Assembly: GCF_000716605.1 (NCBI RefSeq)
Contig: NZ_JNXE01000033.1
Coordinates: 127,953-191,952 of the forward strand
Origin: Streptomyces sp. NRRL F-525
GTDB lineage: Bacteria > Actinomycetota > Actinomycetes > Streptomycetales > Streptomycetaceae
Direction of reading: 5' to 3'
Length of the DNA: 64,000 bases
Shown here: positions 32,601 through 38,952 of the stretch, one piece after another
Position numbering within the stretch: the stretch's first letter is position 1
Layout of the letters: the number at the start of each line of letters is the position of its first letter
Notes under the pieces: generated by a model
Databases searched by the model: none
The model's input: only the letters and a program-made list of their open reading frames with translations
Told to the model about the DNA's origin: nothing
Position numbers and translations under genes: made by a program

Positions 32601-34936
32601 GGCGTGGAGTTGGGGGTCACGGAGGGGGTGAGCACGACGGGGTCGGGGGTGAGGCCGGGGGTGCTGGACGAGAGATCCGAGGAGGTGTGGACGGTAGCTG
32701 GTGCCGGCGCCGGGGTGACATCGCCGGAGTGGGACGGCTGCGTCACCTCCGGCGCGGGAGTCGCCTCCGGCGCCGAACTGGTCGTAGGGGGCGCGCTGTT
32801 GCTGGTGGTGGCGACGGGAGTGGGCAGCTCGGTGTGGGTGTCCGTGCTCGTGCCGGTGTCGCCGTCGGTCACGGTGTTCGTGTCGGTGTCGGTGTTGCTG
32901 ACGGTGCCGGAATCGGAGGGGGAGGTGTCGATGCCCTCCGTGCCCGTGCCGTTCGTGGTGTCCGTGCGGGTGCTCTCGGAGGTCGTGCTCTCCGGGCGCC
33001 CTGTCGCCGTAGTACGCGGACTGCCACCACTGTGCGAGGACGTACCGGAACCTGAACCGGACGTACTCGTGCCGGTGCCCGTGCCCGTGCTCGTAGTCGG
33101 CGGTACGACGCTGGTGTTGGACCCGCTCGCGACCGGAACGTCCGGCGAGGGCAGCGGAGTTGAGGTGTCCGAGGAGGTCGAGGTGTCGTTCTGCTGGCCG
33201 GGCCCCTGGGCGGGCTCCTCCGTGTCCTGGCCCGACGGCGTGTTCTGCGTGTCGTCACCGGTGTTGTGCGGCTGCTGCTGAACCGTCCGCACGGGCGCCG
33301 GAGTTCCCGACTCGGTGCTGTGCGGGCCGCCACCGGCGTTCGAGGGCGAGCCGGACCCGGTCGTGTCCGAGGTGTCGTTCTGCTGACCGGTCCCCTGTGG
33401 CTCGTCGGTGGTGTTCGTGTCGGGCTGGTTCCGCGTCGCCGTGGGCGTATGACTCGTGGCCGTAGGGGTGTTGGACTGCGAACTGCCCCCGCCCGACGTG
33501 CTCGTCGTCCCGTGCGGGACGTTGCTCTGGAGGTCTCCCCCGTCGACCTTCACGTCGTCGATGTGGGTGTCGGTGGACTCGGGCGGCGGGGTGTTCGTCG
33601 GCGTGCGTTGAGGCGTGGTGGTCGTCGAGGAACTGCCGTTGGTCGACGTGGTGTTGATGGGTCCGGGGCCCGACGTGGTCGACGAGTCGGACGACGGGCC
33701 GTTCGTCGAGGAGGTCGAAGGGGCTTTGTCGGAACCGGTGTTGGAGTCGGAGTTGGAGTTGGTCTCCTCGTCCGGGATGTCCGCCGTGCCCAGGGTGTTG
33801 ACCTGCGGCGGGGTGGTGAAGTTGAACTTGTTGCCGATCGCGCCCGCGCCCTGGCCCAGGTGGCGTTCGCTCATCGAGCTGAGGCCGGCGCCCAGGAAGG
33901 TGTTCAGGGGGTCGATGGGGAAGCCGAAGATGGACGCCGTGGCGACCTCGCCGAGCGTCTCCGCGCCGCCCTCGGTGAGGAAGTGCTCGAAGTCCTCGCC
34001 GAGTTCGTGCTTCACCTTGTCGCCGAAGGTCTTCGGCTTCGGGGTGGGCGTCGGGGTCGGGGTCGGCGTGACGTGCGGGGTCGGCGTCGGGGTGGGCGTG
34101 GTCTTCGGGTTCGGGGTCGGCGTCGGCTTCGGGTTCGGCTTGGTGTTGAGGTCGGGGTTGTCGAACTTGTGGTTGTTGAACTTCTTCCCGTTGCCGCTGA
34201 TGTCCTTGAACGGGTTGTGGGTGTTGAAGATGTTCTTGAAGTTGTTCTTCAGGCCCTTGCCGAGGTCGTGCAGCAGGCCGTGGAACAGACCGGTGAACGC
34301 GCCGAAGACACCGTCCTGGACGATCTGCGACCAGTCGAAGCCGTTGGGCCGGCGGCCCTTGGGCGCACCGAGCATCATGGCCAGCCGTACCGCGAAGGTG
34401 GTGAACGCCTCTTCGAGCGCCTCGGTGAGGCTCGGCATCAGATGCGTCTTCTTCATCAGCCATTCCATCAGCGTGAGAATGGCGACCCGGCTGCGGGCCT
34501 TCGCCACCGCGGCCTGGCTGGAGGCGGAACCCCCGGTGAAGGCGGACAGCACCGCGATGACCAGCAACTCGATGAGCAGCCGCACCAGTTCGGCGATGAT
34601 CTGCCACTTCGACTCCATGATGTCCATGGAGGACTTGGTGCGGGACTGCCCGATGCTGTCGAGCTGGTCGGCGAAATCCTTCAGGTAGTTGACGCCGCCG
34701 CTGTCGAGGAACATGTGCATCGCCCGCACATAGTTGTTCCCGACCTGCGGCGGCAGCGCGCGCGCCACCCCACCGGCGGTCTGCTCGATCAGGTCCGAGA
34801 GGTCACGCATCCGCCGGCCCAGCCGCTCGTACGGCTTGCCGTTGGCGAACGCCATGTCCTCGTCGGCCTGGAGGAACTTCTCGCCGATGAGCACGAACAT
34901 GAGGTTGTTCAGCTGGGGCGACGCGTGGATGGTCAT
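20267..34936 (-). CDS. Giant WXG100/CpnT-like modular exoprotein with metzincin and OTU protease domains, N-terminal frame segment
   Basis: The start is ATG 34936, 18 bp after the preceding small gene. Residues 1-220 are helical with a hydrophobic stretch near 115-135, resembling the N-terminal domain of CpnT-type T7SS substrates. A (TP)n linker lies near residues 265-310, and a Ser/Thr-rich low-complexity region near 390-800. Module 1 follows: HEIGHQVGLRDE (His926, snapalysin-like zinc site with SLMG Met-turn), beta-rich blocks to about 2880, coiled coil about 2890-3200, acidic linker, then an OTU-like domain (GDGRCMLY, Cys3400; NHYNA, His3669). Module 2 begins with HEVLHYLGLPDE (His3875). 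Cys3400 is the only cysteine I find. No signal peptide is visible, as expected for a T7SS substrate. Homology ends near 20690; the last 140 or so codons to the stop are out of frame. I recall such giant Streptomyces proteins being annotated as lonely-Cys-domain proteins. The function is unknown; a secreted protease or polymorphic effector is inference. Confidence 0.85.
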   Translation of the reverse strand: MTIHASPQLNNLMFVLIGEKFLQADEDMAFANGKPYERLGRRMRDLSDLIEQTAGGVARALPPQVGNNYVRAMHMFLDSGGVNYLKDFADQLDSIGQSRTKSSMDIMESKWQIIAELVRLLIELLVIAVLSAFTGGSASSQAAVAKARSRVAILTLMEWLMKKTHLMPSLTEALEEAFTTFAVRLAMMLGAPKGRRPNGFDWSQIVQDGVFGAFTGLFHGLLHDLGKGLKNNFKNIFNTHNPFKDISGNGKKFNNHKFDNPDLNTKPNPKPTPTPNPKTTPTPTPTPHVTPTPTPTPTPKPKTFGDKVKHELGEDFEHFLTEGGAETLGEVATASIFGFPIDPLNTFLGAGLSSMSERHLGQGAGAIGNKFNFTTPPQVNTLGTADIPDEETNSNSDSNTGSDKAPSTSSTNGPSSDSSTTSGPGPINTTSTNGSSSTTTTPQRTPTNTPPPESTDTHIDDVKVDGGDLQSNVPHGTTSTSGGGSSQSNTPTATSHTPTATRNQPDTNTTDEPQGTGQQNDTSDTTGSGSPSNAGGGPHSTESGTPAPVRTVQQQPHNTGDDTQNTPSGQDTEEPAQGPGQQNDTSTSSDTSTPLPSPDVPVASGSNTSVVPPTTSTGTGTGTSTSGSGSGTSSHSGGSPRTTATGRPESTTSESTRTDTTNGTGTEGIDTSPSDSGTVSNTDTDTNTVTDGDTGTSTDTHTELPTPVATTSNSAPPTTSSAPEATPAPEVTQPSHSGDVTPAPAPATVHTSSDLSSSTPGLTPDPVVLTPSVTPNSTPEPGSYEEARAGATPSERSHTWVDPVSRPLGADGARTQYVVRAGFAVRRFTHDGVPVTDLTVTYRLTGNPGLGAQVDGVQQRLTEGVQRVFNTPGHRLGDGSQLRVTVVPAAPGETPHLDVTLTDPTDGIPATHHSWPADISDSDLAHEIGHQVGLRDESGFDSAAPHRGGTNSLMGDPTRFTPASDPAYGSGGLRPRHLALIGTLVGDPADDPRGGAGRREPVKGAPGADPPAPPTVDQNDTAPTPVATTSTDTVDVDPTDTHTDTHTETDTDTETETVPAVVSSVPDITLTTPEGDTTSPTESVVGGGRRTSYLGGYGRRHDGQLGLVHVEPFAPDLVDGLHRQVLTALGRPAPGPDDPVLTQLRDVLSAEQLALNMPYLRSLGGHRIVLDVDGVDRDVDVRLTLDNRRPSVRQGTLDTSDPDKHVERRGQGTREIVSAQPSGTFSTIPVPWTGSVPVGAAGPVRGVDIALGATITHNQADGSTTVTQVVQTTSAQRSNEPSRAYDFDDNWQVRVDAPAPGTVQENAPAAITDVGDADVDATDVAPPAPARDWSPAAQHGSVTIWFPQHVVDADSDPGQLLPAPADIRTLPIYGVDSVLHPRRLYEGAAENFRDDLDATSSAQLADFLAEPILRGTLPMQVEGGLYSPVLTDAHGRAVGMMRLDATVRGTTPVAKSLDKKINLESHVVNSVKNDQNTSFNSGVTFTGSVGPTFTNDHSAGHPNASHGIGGTVNGKGTASLAAQNVFGTSNLAGTMHAVRTNRSHLLTEADVEYTLTLIRPDGSISTYTPGTWTHALDLRVLSAEDAEGHAPEPDEVRVLPPELENLESIGQSTAPLGVDEGDADPLFDDAETWLRDHGFLPPPANAPRRGRLPDETLVQAQLNNLRRLQELRSPLGLRAATDSMVDGGHSLFLEVPSVTGRRRVRLELGAQRDPDRPVEHRTVLPNIQVMGLAQAAGGGTARLGNTYGLGAGFGGGLTVPTPHGGAWTLSATGDYQYVGQATLGNTTGTTLGHDQFFIGTGQDTHEFGVPARLTLDLYEGSGQEPVVRFGEVAPPDQHAQPEPELGLQVPHERGVAGTIRLAVPHERTLADAEPAPDGEPFTVRQVTQQDRDRLALTDPVSGDPHPDVVRVPDDALIDVVRGSGALQDAFRRIVTGAGVDTHTDADTETNTDEEPAAPPGRVSRLVDNFTGFLSSSLVGSPFGDTTTVSAEARTTALSPGSLVGRGHQIFSGTYVVEGLTLPGLGADGQLAIEIEAVAHTPRLTQSVNQYLETGISAADSAQQLKGLGKTHQFGVGGSATQNNPPTPPASSQPAGSPAPTPSTPSRFNPSGRYQYDRKSDKSDTLTSGTGTNRTPTQSGLQHRITADVTYLITVRSGHRNVVANSLGFGPAETVTLAVDVPRGLQFLMTESQLRRDGRWMGALPERPADPSTTGLTSPSLPDRYIHDGTLGLAAVNSVTEFSDPGTGPTPTPPIEQRSRFHNDVRQLVDRYAPGATTPGHASYLPGVAALIADNTGVAGKRALIGRGGGQTRFSFRHHRFGGSALVEVTFSARPTSTAAQRGAVRGTAVPGDKSGIEQWGSHTAEGRSLSSSVGRTHRFTGNPTARFTRPDADDRTDRLGPSVNVVASSSKVDKSGRTAEDRFWLRTDSAADFDGLDYELVATVRTTLVTDWPPNVVGALVQRGVIAWDDADPQTRSWIGRTLSGELGGQVRVPAQVSLRFTGSETDGTRPPLPAPAPPSVSRVDPRQLPGTQPALRDADLFHPTGSVPVYGFDAWSQLYTALDEVAPDTGSGWRSVPASTSDENASVRLGELIQAGTISLDTPRQTGGMLPSMPGAFPLQNAPDQRPTLTVSLYRPRVVTDGGDVTLDRLRISTQSSSTVSGADTTGGLSLPFVLSADDPDRNLLGATPPVLQRPVDASNFGSGVSGGRRDWLKTGSTSLPADGRGTRSYEVRADVHIQVAGPEGVRHVTGTATIRVEERDALGHGITEPNPMPQVYDLPALLTEGTGTAPEDWATTRPGDVRNNVNAGLDLTDDGFQLWVATGPDADGSRLTLALYAASRAARDNGRPVELVTRGPEGLRVWTFDPDGTLTGPQASDATTGVASLDQAWADFEREAAAFDQAEADHTAALDDEYEQRELRPDAQDALNDATTALTAAADEAHRTDTAATTAEQDADQAEQNLQNLITREKTLVGGISEARRTIGPLTGAVSEGERQELRLSARINTARRQLADLTARAAEASAARGSGSGDTDGATTVESATPDEVVAPAPETVVGPPVGDDTTATAPAPAVDPRLTQQITEVTAEIGKLDADLAEVRAGLERDGAALRDTQAGLDRDVAALNEARAQLPGAKATAGTRRSDAGTARGHAEDAALVHEDARENHERAAQTLGDIDTRIENALGRRDDAAARRAAAETALPGATGPVLASAPSTLPTSRTTLASVSPRWPGSGRPRTAGPSTGNSPLPGDGDISESDNSTTGDEDSGDEDAGGDDSSDADTELTTPDPTTSVIPPKDTTGGDEGSTSGDPGTTSAQDSAFDALVGNTITTSTDSPTAPADTDTDAPKTEDSKGKGKAPAQDDTNGTSSTPVIPTAPQPAAFQVRAPRGNLVPTRGDGRCMLYTFIGTDPARVRDRLTGLRTQAPETYAWLGDPAQVRAGLAQFTRWRPGTPMPRAGHHLMLAADQLRILAEDRLLTARSARPLPHEVVGQVRQTLAGWFDGRTAAMNRPELLATLDEYGITGVTEPDQLERDDLDTLYIEALTGDNATGPAAPSVQDMFAYLRDTGRLPTPDQLSDDQLRRLLGHGYTVSDAQFTDAELAHALDAVQNWSKAYESNQGELFLPLLADTLDVAVEVLRPDPSTGLGTVTRVGSPAATRVLEVHYTGLNHYNATDAGPLTDNTPADITPSKAPRGPEDANSVQPDGRYRPAPTRDADDERPASRVADPAPKDTWHGLRPYARPAVHSTERFDPHTDQSNSPRPGVLSGATTLVRAQVRRIQAPNGQWIRDYTLNLPVTTTDPDLAQQLNERITRLLDSHLNSGLALPSSGDQLHINLNLIADPAHPETITLTNTENPGRANQLHLDANHSDEDLLHEVLHYLGLPDEQRDNDFLLRNHPNSTTVQTTGVMATTQAPVHIPRRYLRTIENVTSAGPQLHDHTGQNETTPAQDPDTTPIPADAPPTWPTSQAPTAQPPARGQLPSSYVTSYGALPDGTVGLVYLEPFSDEVMQGLHRQVYEALGLDVDNPPESVREQVRDALSRENLALQLPYLRSNGGHRITVTVGGRDRTVDVQLTLSDARASLRQGRFDLRDPDKHVERRGFGTRENFSSQPSGTYRTIQAPWTGTFPITAPTPVRAVDGSVTLSITHNQASDATTVTQAVQTTSAQRSNEPSDPVEFTTHWRVRVDGPAVTAPPAAPAVPTAPATAPATDGWRGPVSHGPTTIWFPRHLTTADPAPGSLPAPAAPTDLPLYGVDSVIDPRALYEHVHQAFGTHLDATAAGQVADFLSEQVLRGTLPMQIHGGLYSPVITGADGNAVGMLHLVTQPGTSTPLRQSTAGQINLESHLVNTAKVDLSSKYTSGIGVSGTAAVALTGDHSQGHPDASSMISGSLGLRVQGQATVTNTYSASSSAGTMHAIRTNQSHLLAPTAVTYRVTLIRPDGTELVAPALSRPHGMDLRLLSGTTAAGHTPTAAETRELPDSLERLDGVGLSAAPLEVTGTDPLFNEAETWLRREGFLPLDPTAPPPTGVGGRVKQAVRNNEPEHQVRLHAQLNNLRRLNEARSRTGLRAATDAMVDGGHALHFEVPNSTDTGVRRVRLLLSAERATGQPSTHHLVLPGIQVMGLAQMAGSDAEQRGESYSGAFGALGSVGGPLRSWGTIAFGGDYQHGQQITHGDTVGGATGHDQFFIATNQDSHAFDVPVRLALDLYADDRDEPSERFGRNLNQAAAPAPAPTVPGAPPVAPAPPVAPTVTGSLRLAVPHGRTHVPAAAPAPAGHPAPGAGADTGRRADRHRARLRRHRVRLPAGRPGDPPPGPAGDAPHPGHRTDPPGHRPRHGPRPRRAAAREPLPARRARADGQHDARRRDPARGDHAGQSRRARPRTVQELLRS
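20515..20613 (-). repeat. 99-bp perfect repeat next to the first frame break (copy A)
   Basis: This stretch is identical base for base to 12131-12229. It encodes the VRIPDDALID block of module 2. The identity stops exactly where the reading frame of the upstream segment ceases to fit, so the frame break sits at a repeat boundary. Confidence 0.85.
23641..32500 (-). repeat. Module copy 1 of the giant gene (about 8.86 kb)
   Basis: This is the first and most divergent copy of the long coding repeat. It contains metzincin HEIGHQVGLRDE (32126-32161), GLVHVEPF, DPDKHVERRG, GVDSVLHPRRLY, ESHVVN, a MVDGGHS block, a IGTGQDTHEF block, the VRVPDDALID block, the YLETGISAADSAQQL block, a coiled coil (about 26260-25330), an acidic Ser/Thr linker and the OTU-like domain (24760-23920). 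The linker before VRVPDDALID is about 39 residues and in frame, unlike copies 2 and 3. The first metzincin domain lacks the long QAPNGQW leader found in copies 2-4. Confidence 0.8.
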
Positions 34937-34954
34937 CAGGGGCGATCCGCTGCG

Positions 34955-35320
34955 TCAGTGCTTTCCGCCGTGCGAACCACCGTCGGTGTCGCCCGTGTTG
35001 ATGTCGGAGTCGTGGATGGCGCCCAGTACGCCGTTCTGCGTGCCCAGCACGCTCTTGAGGTTGGTGAGGGTGCCGTCGCCGATGCTGACGATCGCCTCGG
35101 AGAGGGACGAGCCGGTCTTGATGGAGCCCTCCCGTTGTTCCTTCTCCTGCGGCAGCATCTGCTTGGCGTAGCTGTCGTCGTGTCCGGGCCAGCCGGAGGT
35201 GGACGACACGTCCGTGATGAACTCGTTGATCATCTCATTGGCCAGCCGGCTGATCTGCTCGATCTGCCGGGTGCCGGCGACGAGCGCGGGCGGGGCGGCG
35301 GAGTAGGCGTTCGAAGCCAT
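34955..35320 (-). CDS. Small WPG-motif WXG100-like protein, probable partner of the giant protein
   Basis: A 121-residue protein starting at ATG 35320, within a run of same-strand genes and only 18 bp before the giant gene. It is predicted helical, with the tripeptide W44-P45-G46 in the centre as in WXG100 hairpin proteins, followed by a charged helix and a Gly/His/Asp-rich tail. CpnT-type toxins are normally encoded beside one or two WXG100-like partners that pair with the toxin's helical N-terminus, so this is the likely co-secreted partner. That role is inference from size, motif and position. Upstream in-frame sequence to 35410 overlaps the preceding gene and is not part of it. Confidence 0.7.
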   Translation of the reverse strand: MASNAYSAAPPALVAGTRQIEQISRLANEMINEFITDVSSTSGWPGHDDSYAKQMLPQEKEQREGSIKTGSSLSEAIVSIGDGTLTNLKSVLGTQNGVLGAIHDSDINTGDTDGGSHGGKH

Positions 35321-35327
35321 CGTCTTC

Positions 35328-35777
35328 TCAGTCCTCCGGGTCTTCGCTGATCTCGTCGCGGAGCCGGCCGGCCCCACGCCGTCGGCCGCCCTTGGGGCCC
35401 TCCAGGACACCGGGCCCGAAGATCTTGTTCCAGTCCACGTCGAAACCGGTGATCTCGGGTGCCTCGGGGTTGGCCTTGGTGAAGGGCTCGAAGGTGGCCA
35501 TGACGTGCCGGGCCATCCGTGCCCGTGCCTCCTGCACCGCCTCCAGCACGCTCGCGGCGAGCTGACCGGCGGGCATCGTGCGGTACTTGTCGTCCAGGAA
35601 GGTCACCGCGCGCAGGTCGCCCTGCGCGGAGACGGTCACCTCGACCGCGCGGTCCGCCGAGCGCACCGTGCTCTCGGCGTGGGCGAGTTCACCCTCCGCG
35701 CGGGCCACCGCGGCCTCGGTGGCCTCGAGTTCGGCCACCGCCTTGGCCAGCCGCTGCTCGATCGACTCGCTGCTCAT
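35328..35777 (-). CDS. YbaB/EbfC-family protein in the T7SS operon
   Basis: 149 residues from ATG 35777. Its start overlaps the stop of the preceding gene in an ATGA, which indicates translational coupling. The N-terminal half is a long charged helix (SSESIEQRLAKAVAELEATE), followed by the short beta segment typical of YbaB/EbfC (VTVSAQGDLRAVTFLDD) and a second helix with GQLAASVLEAVQEAR. The family was first described as nucleoid-associated, but relatives such as mycobacterial EspL are found in ESX loci. Here its place between a WXG-type substrate and the giant protein's partner argues for a secretion-associated role, which is inference. The C-terminus is basic (GGRRRGAGRLRDE). Confidence 0.8.
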   Translation of the reverse strand: MSSESIEQRLAKAVAELEATEAAVARAEGELAHAESTVRSADRAVEVTVSAQGDLRAVTFLDDKYRTMPAGQLAASVLEAVQEARARMARHVMATFEPFTKANPEAPEITGFDVDWNKIFGPGVLEGPKGGRRRGAGRLRDEISEDPED

Positions 35778-38700
35778 CGGCCGATCACCGCCGGCGAACC
35801 GCCCTCGTCGGTGCCCCAGACGTCCTCGTCCTCGGTGAGCCACGCGTCGCGGGCGCGGTCGCCGCTCTCCGTGGAACGGCCGTTCTGGCCTGCGCCGTTG
35901 CCGCCGGGGCCGCCCACCGGGTACGGGGCGCTGGACGTGGTGGGCCGGGTGTACACGACGTCCTCGTCCTCGTCCACGTTCGCCGCCCGGTTGGTCCGGC
36001 CGCGCCGGGTGGAGCCGTTGGCCGGGTCGGTGAGGACGGCCCGGGTGCGCTCGCTGGTGCCGCCCTGGCCACCGCCTCCGCCACCGCCCATACCACCGCC
36101 GCCCATGCCTCCCATGCCGCCCATCCCCATCGGGTTGAGCGGGGTGCCGCTGGACGCGCTCTGCTCTCCGGTGGAGGCGCCGAGGGCGGCGGTGTCGAGG
36201 GAGTCGGAGCGCAGCGCGCCGCCGGTGTAGGGGGTGCTGTCGTAGTCGTCGTAGCCGCCGTCGAGGCCCGAATCCAGGCCGCCGGAGGACGAGTTGAGAC
36301 CGCCGCTGCTGAGGCCGCCGCTGTTGAGCCCGCTCGTGTTCAGGCCGCTGGTGTCGAGGCTGCTGCCGTTGTTCAGGCCGCTCGTGTCGATGCCGCTGGT
36401 GTCGATGCCGTTGCCGTTGAGGCCGCTGGTGTCGATCGAGGACGAGGGGAGGTCGCTGCCGTCGATGTCGGTGGTGGTCGAGTGGCCCGACGGGTCGGTG
36501 GTGGTGAGCTGGCCCGTGTCCGGGTTGAGGGTCTGGATGGAGCCGTCCGGGAACTTCGTGGTCAGCGTGCCGTTGTCGTTCAGCGTGGTGGTCGAGCCGT
36601 CCGGGTTGGTGAAGGAGTCGCCCGGGTTGAGGTGCGAGGTGGTGACGTTGCCCGAGGGGTCGGTGACGGTGACCTGGCCGGTGTCCGGGTTGAGCGTCTC
36701 GGTGGAGCCGTCCGGGAACTTCGTGGTCAGCGTGCCGTCGGAGTTGAGCTGGGCCGTCGAGCCGTCCGGGGTGGTGAAGGAGCCGTCGGTCGGGTTGAGC
36801 GTCGACGTGCTGACGGTGCCGTCCGGGTTCGTGGTGGTGACCTGGCCGGTGTCCGGGTTGAGGGTCTGGCTCGTGCCGTCCGGGAACTTGGTGGTGAGCG
36901 TGCCGTCGTCGTTGAGCGTGGTGGTCGAGCCGTCCGGGTTGGTGATGGTGCTGCCCGGGTTGAGCTGGGAGACCGAGGTGGTGCCGTCCGGGTTCGTGGT
37001 GGTGACCAGGCCGGTCGACGGATCGATGGTCTGGGTCGAGCCGTCCGGGAACGTCGTGGTGAGCGAGCCGTCGCCGTTGAGCTGGGTGCTGCCCCCGGTC
37101 GGGGAGTTGAGCGTGGTCGAGCCGTCCTTGGTGGGGTCGTTGCTCGTCAGCAGCGAGTTCGGGGTCAGGCCGCCGTTCAGGATGGAACTGGCGAGCTGGG
37201 TCGGGTCGTTGCCGTTCGTACCGTCGCCGTTCAGCGGGTTGTCGGTGCTGAGGTTGTTGAGGTCGTCGAGCCCGCTGCCGACGTTGTTCAGGCTGTTGCC
37301 GAGGTCGTCGTTCAGGTTGTTCAGGCTTGAGTTCAGGCCGTCGCCGATGTTGTTGAGGCTGTCGTTCAGGTTGGTGTTGAGGTTCGTGCCGAGGTTGTTG
37401 AGGCCGTCACCGAGGTTGTTCAGGTTGTCGTTGAGGCCGTCGTTCAGGTTGTTGAGGTTGTCCCCGAGGTTGTTGAGGTTGTCGTTCAGGTTGTCGTTGA
37501 GGTTGTTGAAGTTGTCGCCGAGGTTGTTGAGGTTGTCGCCGAGGTTGTTCAGATTGTCGTTGAGCTTGTCGTTGTTCTCTTTCGCCTCCTCCTCGGCGAT
37601 CTCGTTCTCCTCCTTCTGGAGGACCTCGGAGAGCGTCTCGTTGTTCTTGTTCGTGACCTCTTGGTCGAAGGCGTCCTGCACGTCGGCCCAGGCGTTCTTC
37701 ACATTGCTGAGCGCGTCGATGGACGGCTGCTTGAGCTTGGAGTCCGCGTGGTCGGACCAGCTCTTGACCGCGGCGTCGGCGACCTTCTGCCAGGTGGTGT
37801 GCTGGGTGAGGTCGCCGTACTCGGGGACGGACTGCTTGAAGTTGGCGTCCGTGGAGTAGGAGGTGTAGTCGCCCCCTCCGTACTCGCTGTAGGTGGACGT
37901 CGTCGACGACAGCACGTGGTTGATGTTGTTGTTGATGACCCACTGACTGATCTCGTCGAGGATCTTCTTCACGTGGTAGTGCGGGTCGTGCTGACCGTCG
38001 GACGCCCAGTCGTTCCACGCGGTCTGCAGATCGGTGACCGCCTGCTTCAGCGCCGTCTGCGCGGCGGCCAACGCGTCGCTCAGCTTCGACTTCGGGACGT
38101 AGCCGCCGAGGGTGGTGTTGGTCGGCGTGTAGTCGGTGCCGCCCAACTGGGAGACGTAGCCGTTGTAGTTGGTCTTCAGCTCGTCCAGCAGATGCCAGAA
38201 GAGGCTGGCCGCCTTGCCCTTCCAGGCCGCCTGGTCCTCGCCGAGCGAGGTCATCCACTTGTCGACGATGTCCGAGTGGTCCTTGAAGAACTGCACCACC
38301 CGGTCGAAGGACTGCCCGGTGTTCTCGAAGGAGAGCATGTCGACGGCGTTGGCGTCGATGACCGACAGCCCGCTGTAGGAGAAGCCCTGTGTCGAGTACG
38401 GCGACGCCAGGATGTGGTCCAGGACCAGCTTGCTGCCCGAGATGTACTGGGCCATCGGCCCCGAGTCCCACTGGACGTGCGAGTACGAGCCCTCGAACGC
38501 GCCGCCGCCGGTGACCTCGCCGCCGCTCCAGAGCGTGGCGCGGCCGTTCCCGTCGACGGTGACGCCGATCATCACGATCCGGGCCTTCTTCATGCTCACG
38601 CTGTCGTGCGCGCCGTCCCCGCCGGCGTCGTAGAAGGCCAGGTCGTAGTCCTCGCCCTTGTTGACCTGCCAGCCGCCGATCGCCGAGTAGTCGGCCGCGG

Positions 38701-38896
38701 TCACCGACCTCATGTCGATGCCCTGGATGTCCATCCGGAACAGCTTGAGGTCGCCGAAGTCGTCGTTGGCGGAACTGCTCAGCTTGTCGAACAGTGCGGA
38801 CCGGGCCGGGATCGTGTAGCCGGTGAAGTCGGTGACGGCCTGGGCGAAGTAGTCGTCCGGGTCGTAGTTGGCGGTCCCGGTGGTGGTATCGGCCAT
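35774..38896 (-). CDS. 1,040-residue WXG-type protein with Asn/Leu and PDGST repeats, probable T7SS substrate
   Basis: ATG 38896 begins MADTTTG. Residues 1-430 are folded, mixed alpha/beta, with an AAWKGKAA motif (W225-K-G227) like that of WXG/LXG-type substrates. Residues about 440-555 are a run of LNNLGDN-type heptads, very regular and Asn-rich. Residues about 600-800 contain at least four tandem units built on PDGS-TTxLNxDGTLTTKF and LNPDTGQxTTT. A Ser/Gly-rich stretch, a Met/Gly run near residue 925, and an acidic tail with WGTDEGGSPAVIGR follow. No signal peptide or membrane segment is visible. It lies between the EsxAB genes and the giant toxin-like gene, so a secreted or surface fibre-like role is plausible but unproven. 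Confidence 0.7.
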   Translation of the reverse strand: MADTTTGTANYDPDDYFAQAVTDFTGYTIPARSALFDKLSSSANDDFGDLKLFRMDIQGIDMRSVTAADYSAIGGWQVNKGEDYDLAFYDAGGDGAHDSVSMKKARIVMIGVTVDGNGRATLWSGGEVTGGGAFEGSYSHVQWDSGPMAQYISGSKLVLDHILASPYSTQGFSYSGLSVIDANAVDMLSFENTGQSFDRVVQFFKDHSDIVDKWMTSLGEDQAAWKGKAASLFWHLLDELKTNYNGYVSQLGGTDYTPTNTTLGGYVPKSKLSDALAAAQTALKQAVTDLQTAWNDWASDGQHDPHYHVKKILDEISQWVINNNINHVLSSTTSTYSEYGGGDYTSYSTDANFKQSVPEYGDLTQHTTWQKVADAAVKSWSDHADSKLKQPSIDALSNVKNAWADVQDAFDQEVTNKNNETLSEVLQKEENEIAEEEAKENNDKLNDNLNNLGDNLNNLGDNFNNLNDNLNDNLNNLGDNLNNLNDGLNDNLNNLGDGLNNLGTNLNTNLNDSLNNIGDGLNSSLNNLNDDLGNSLNNVGSGLDDLNNLSTDNPLNGDGTNGNDPTQLASSILNGGLTPNSLLTSNDPTKDGSTTLNSPTGGSTQLNGDGSLTTTFPDGSTQTIDPSTGLVTTTNPDGTTSVSQLNPGSTITNPDGSTTTLNDDGTLTTKFPDGTSQTLNPDTGQVTTTNPDGTVSTSTLNPTDGSFTTPDGSTAQLNSDGTLTTKFPDGSTETLNPDTGQVTVTDPSGNVTTSHLNPGDSFTNPDGSTTTLNDNGTLTTKFPDGSIQTLNPDTGQLTTTDPSGHSTTTDIDGSDLPSSSIDTSGLNGNGIDTSGIDTSGLNNGSSLDTSGLNTSGLNSGGLSSGGLNSSSGGLDSGLDGGYDDYDSTPYTGGALRSDSLDTAALGASTGEQSASSGTPLNPMGMGGMGGMGGGGMGGGGGGGQGGTSERTRAVLTDPANGSTRRGRTNRAANVDEDEDVVYTRPTTSSAPYPVGGPGGNGAGQNGRSTESGDRARDAWLTEDEDVWGTDEGGSPAVIGR

Positions 38897-38952
38897 GGGG
38901 CGGACTCCGCTGCGGAGGAGGAGGGGGACTGGGTGGGGGGTTCCAGGGGACA

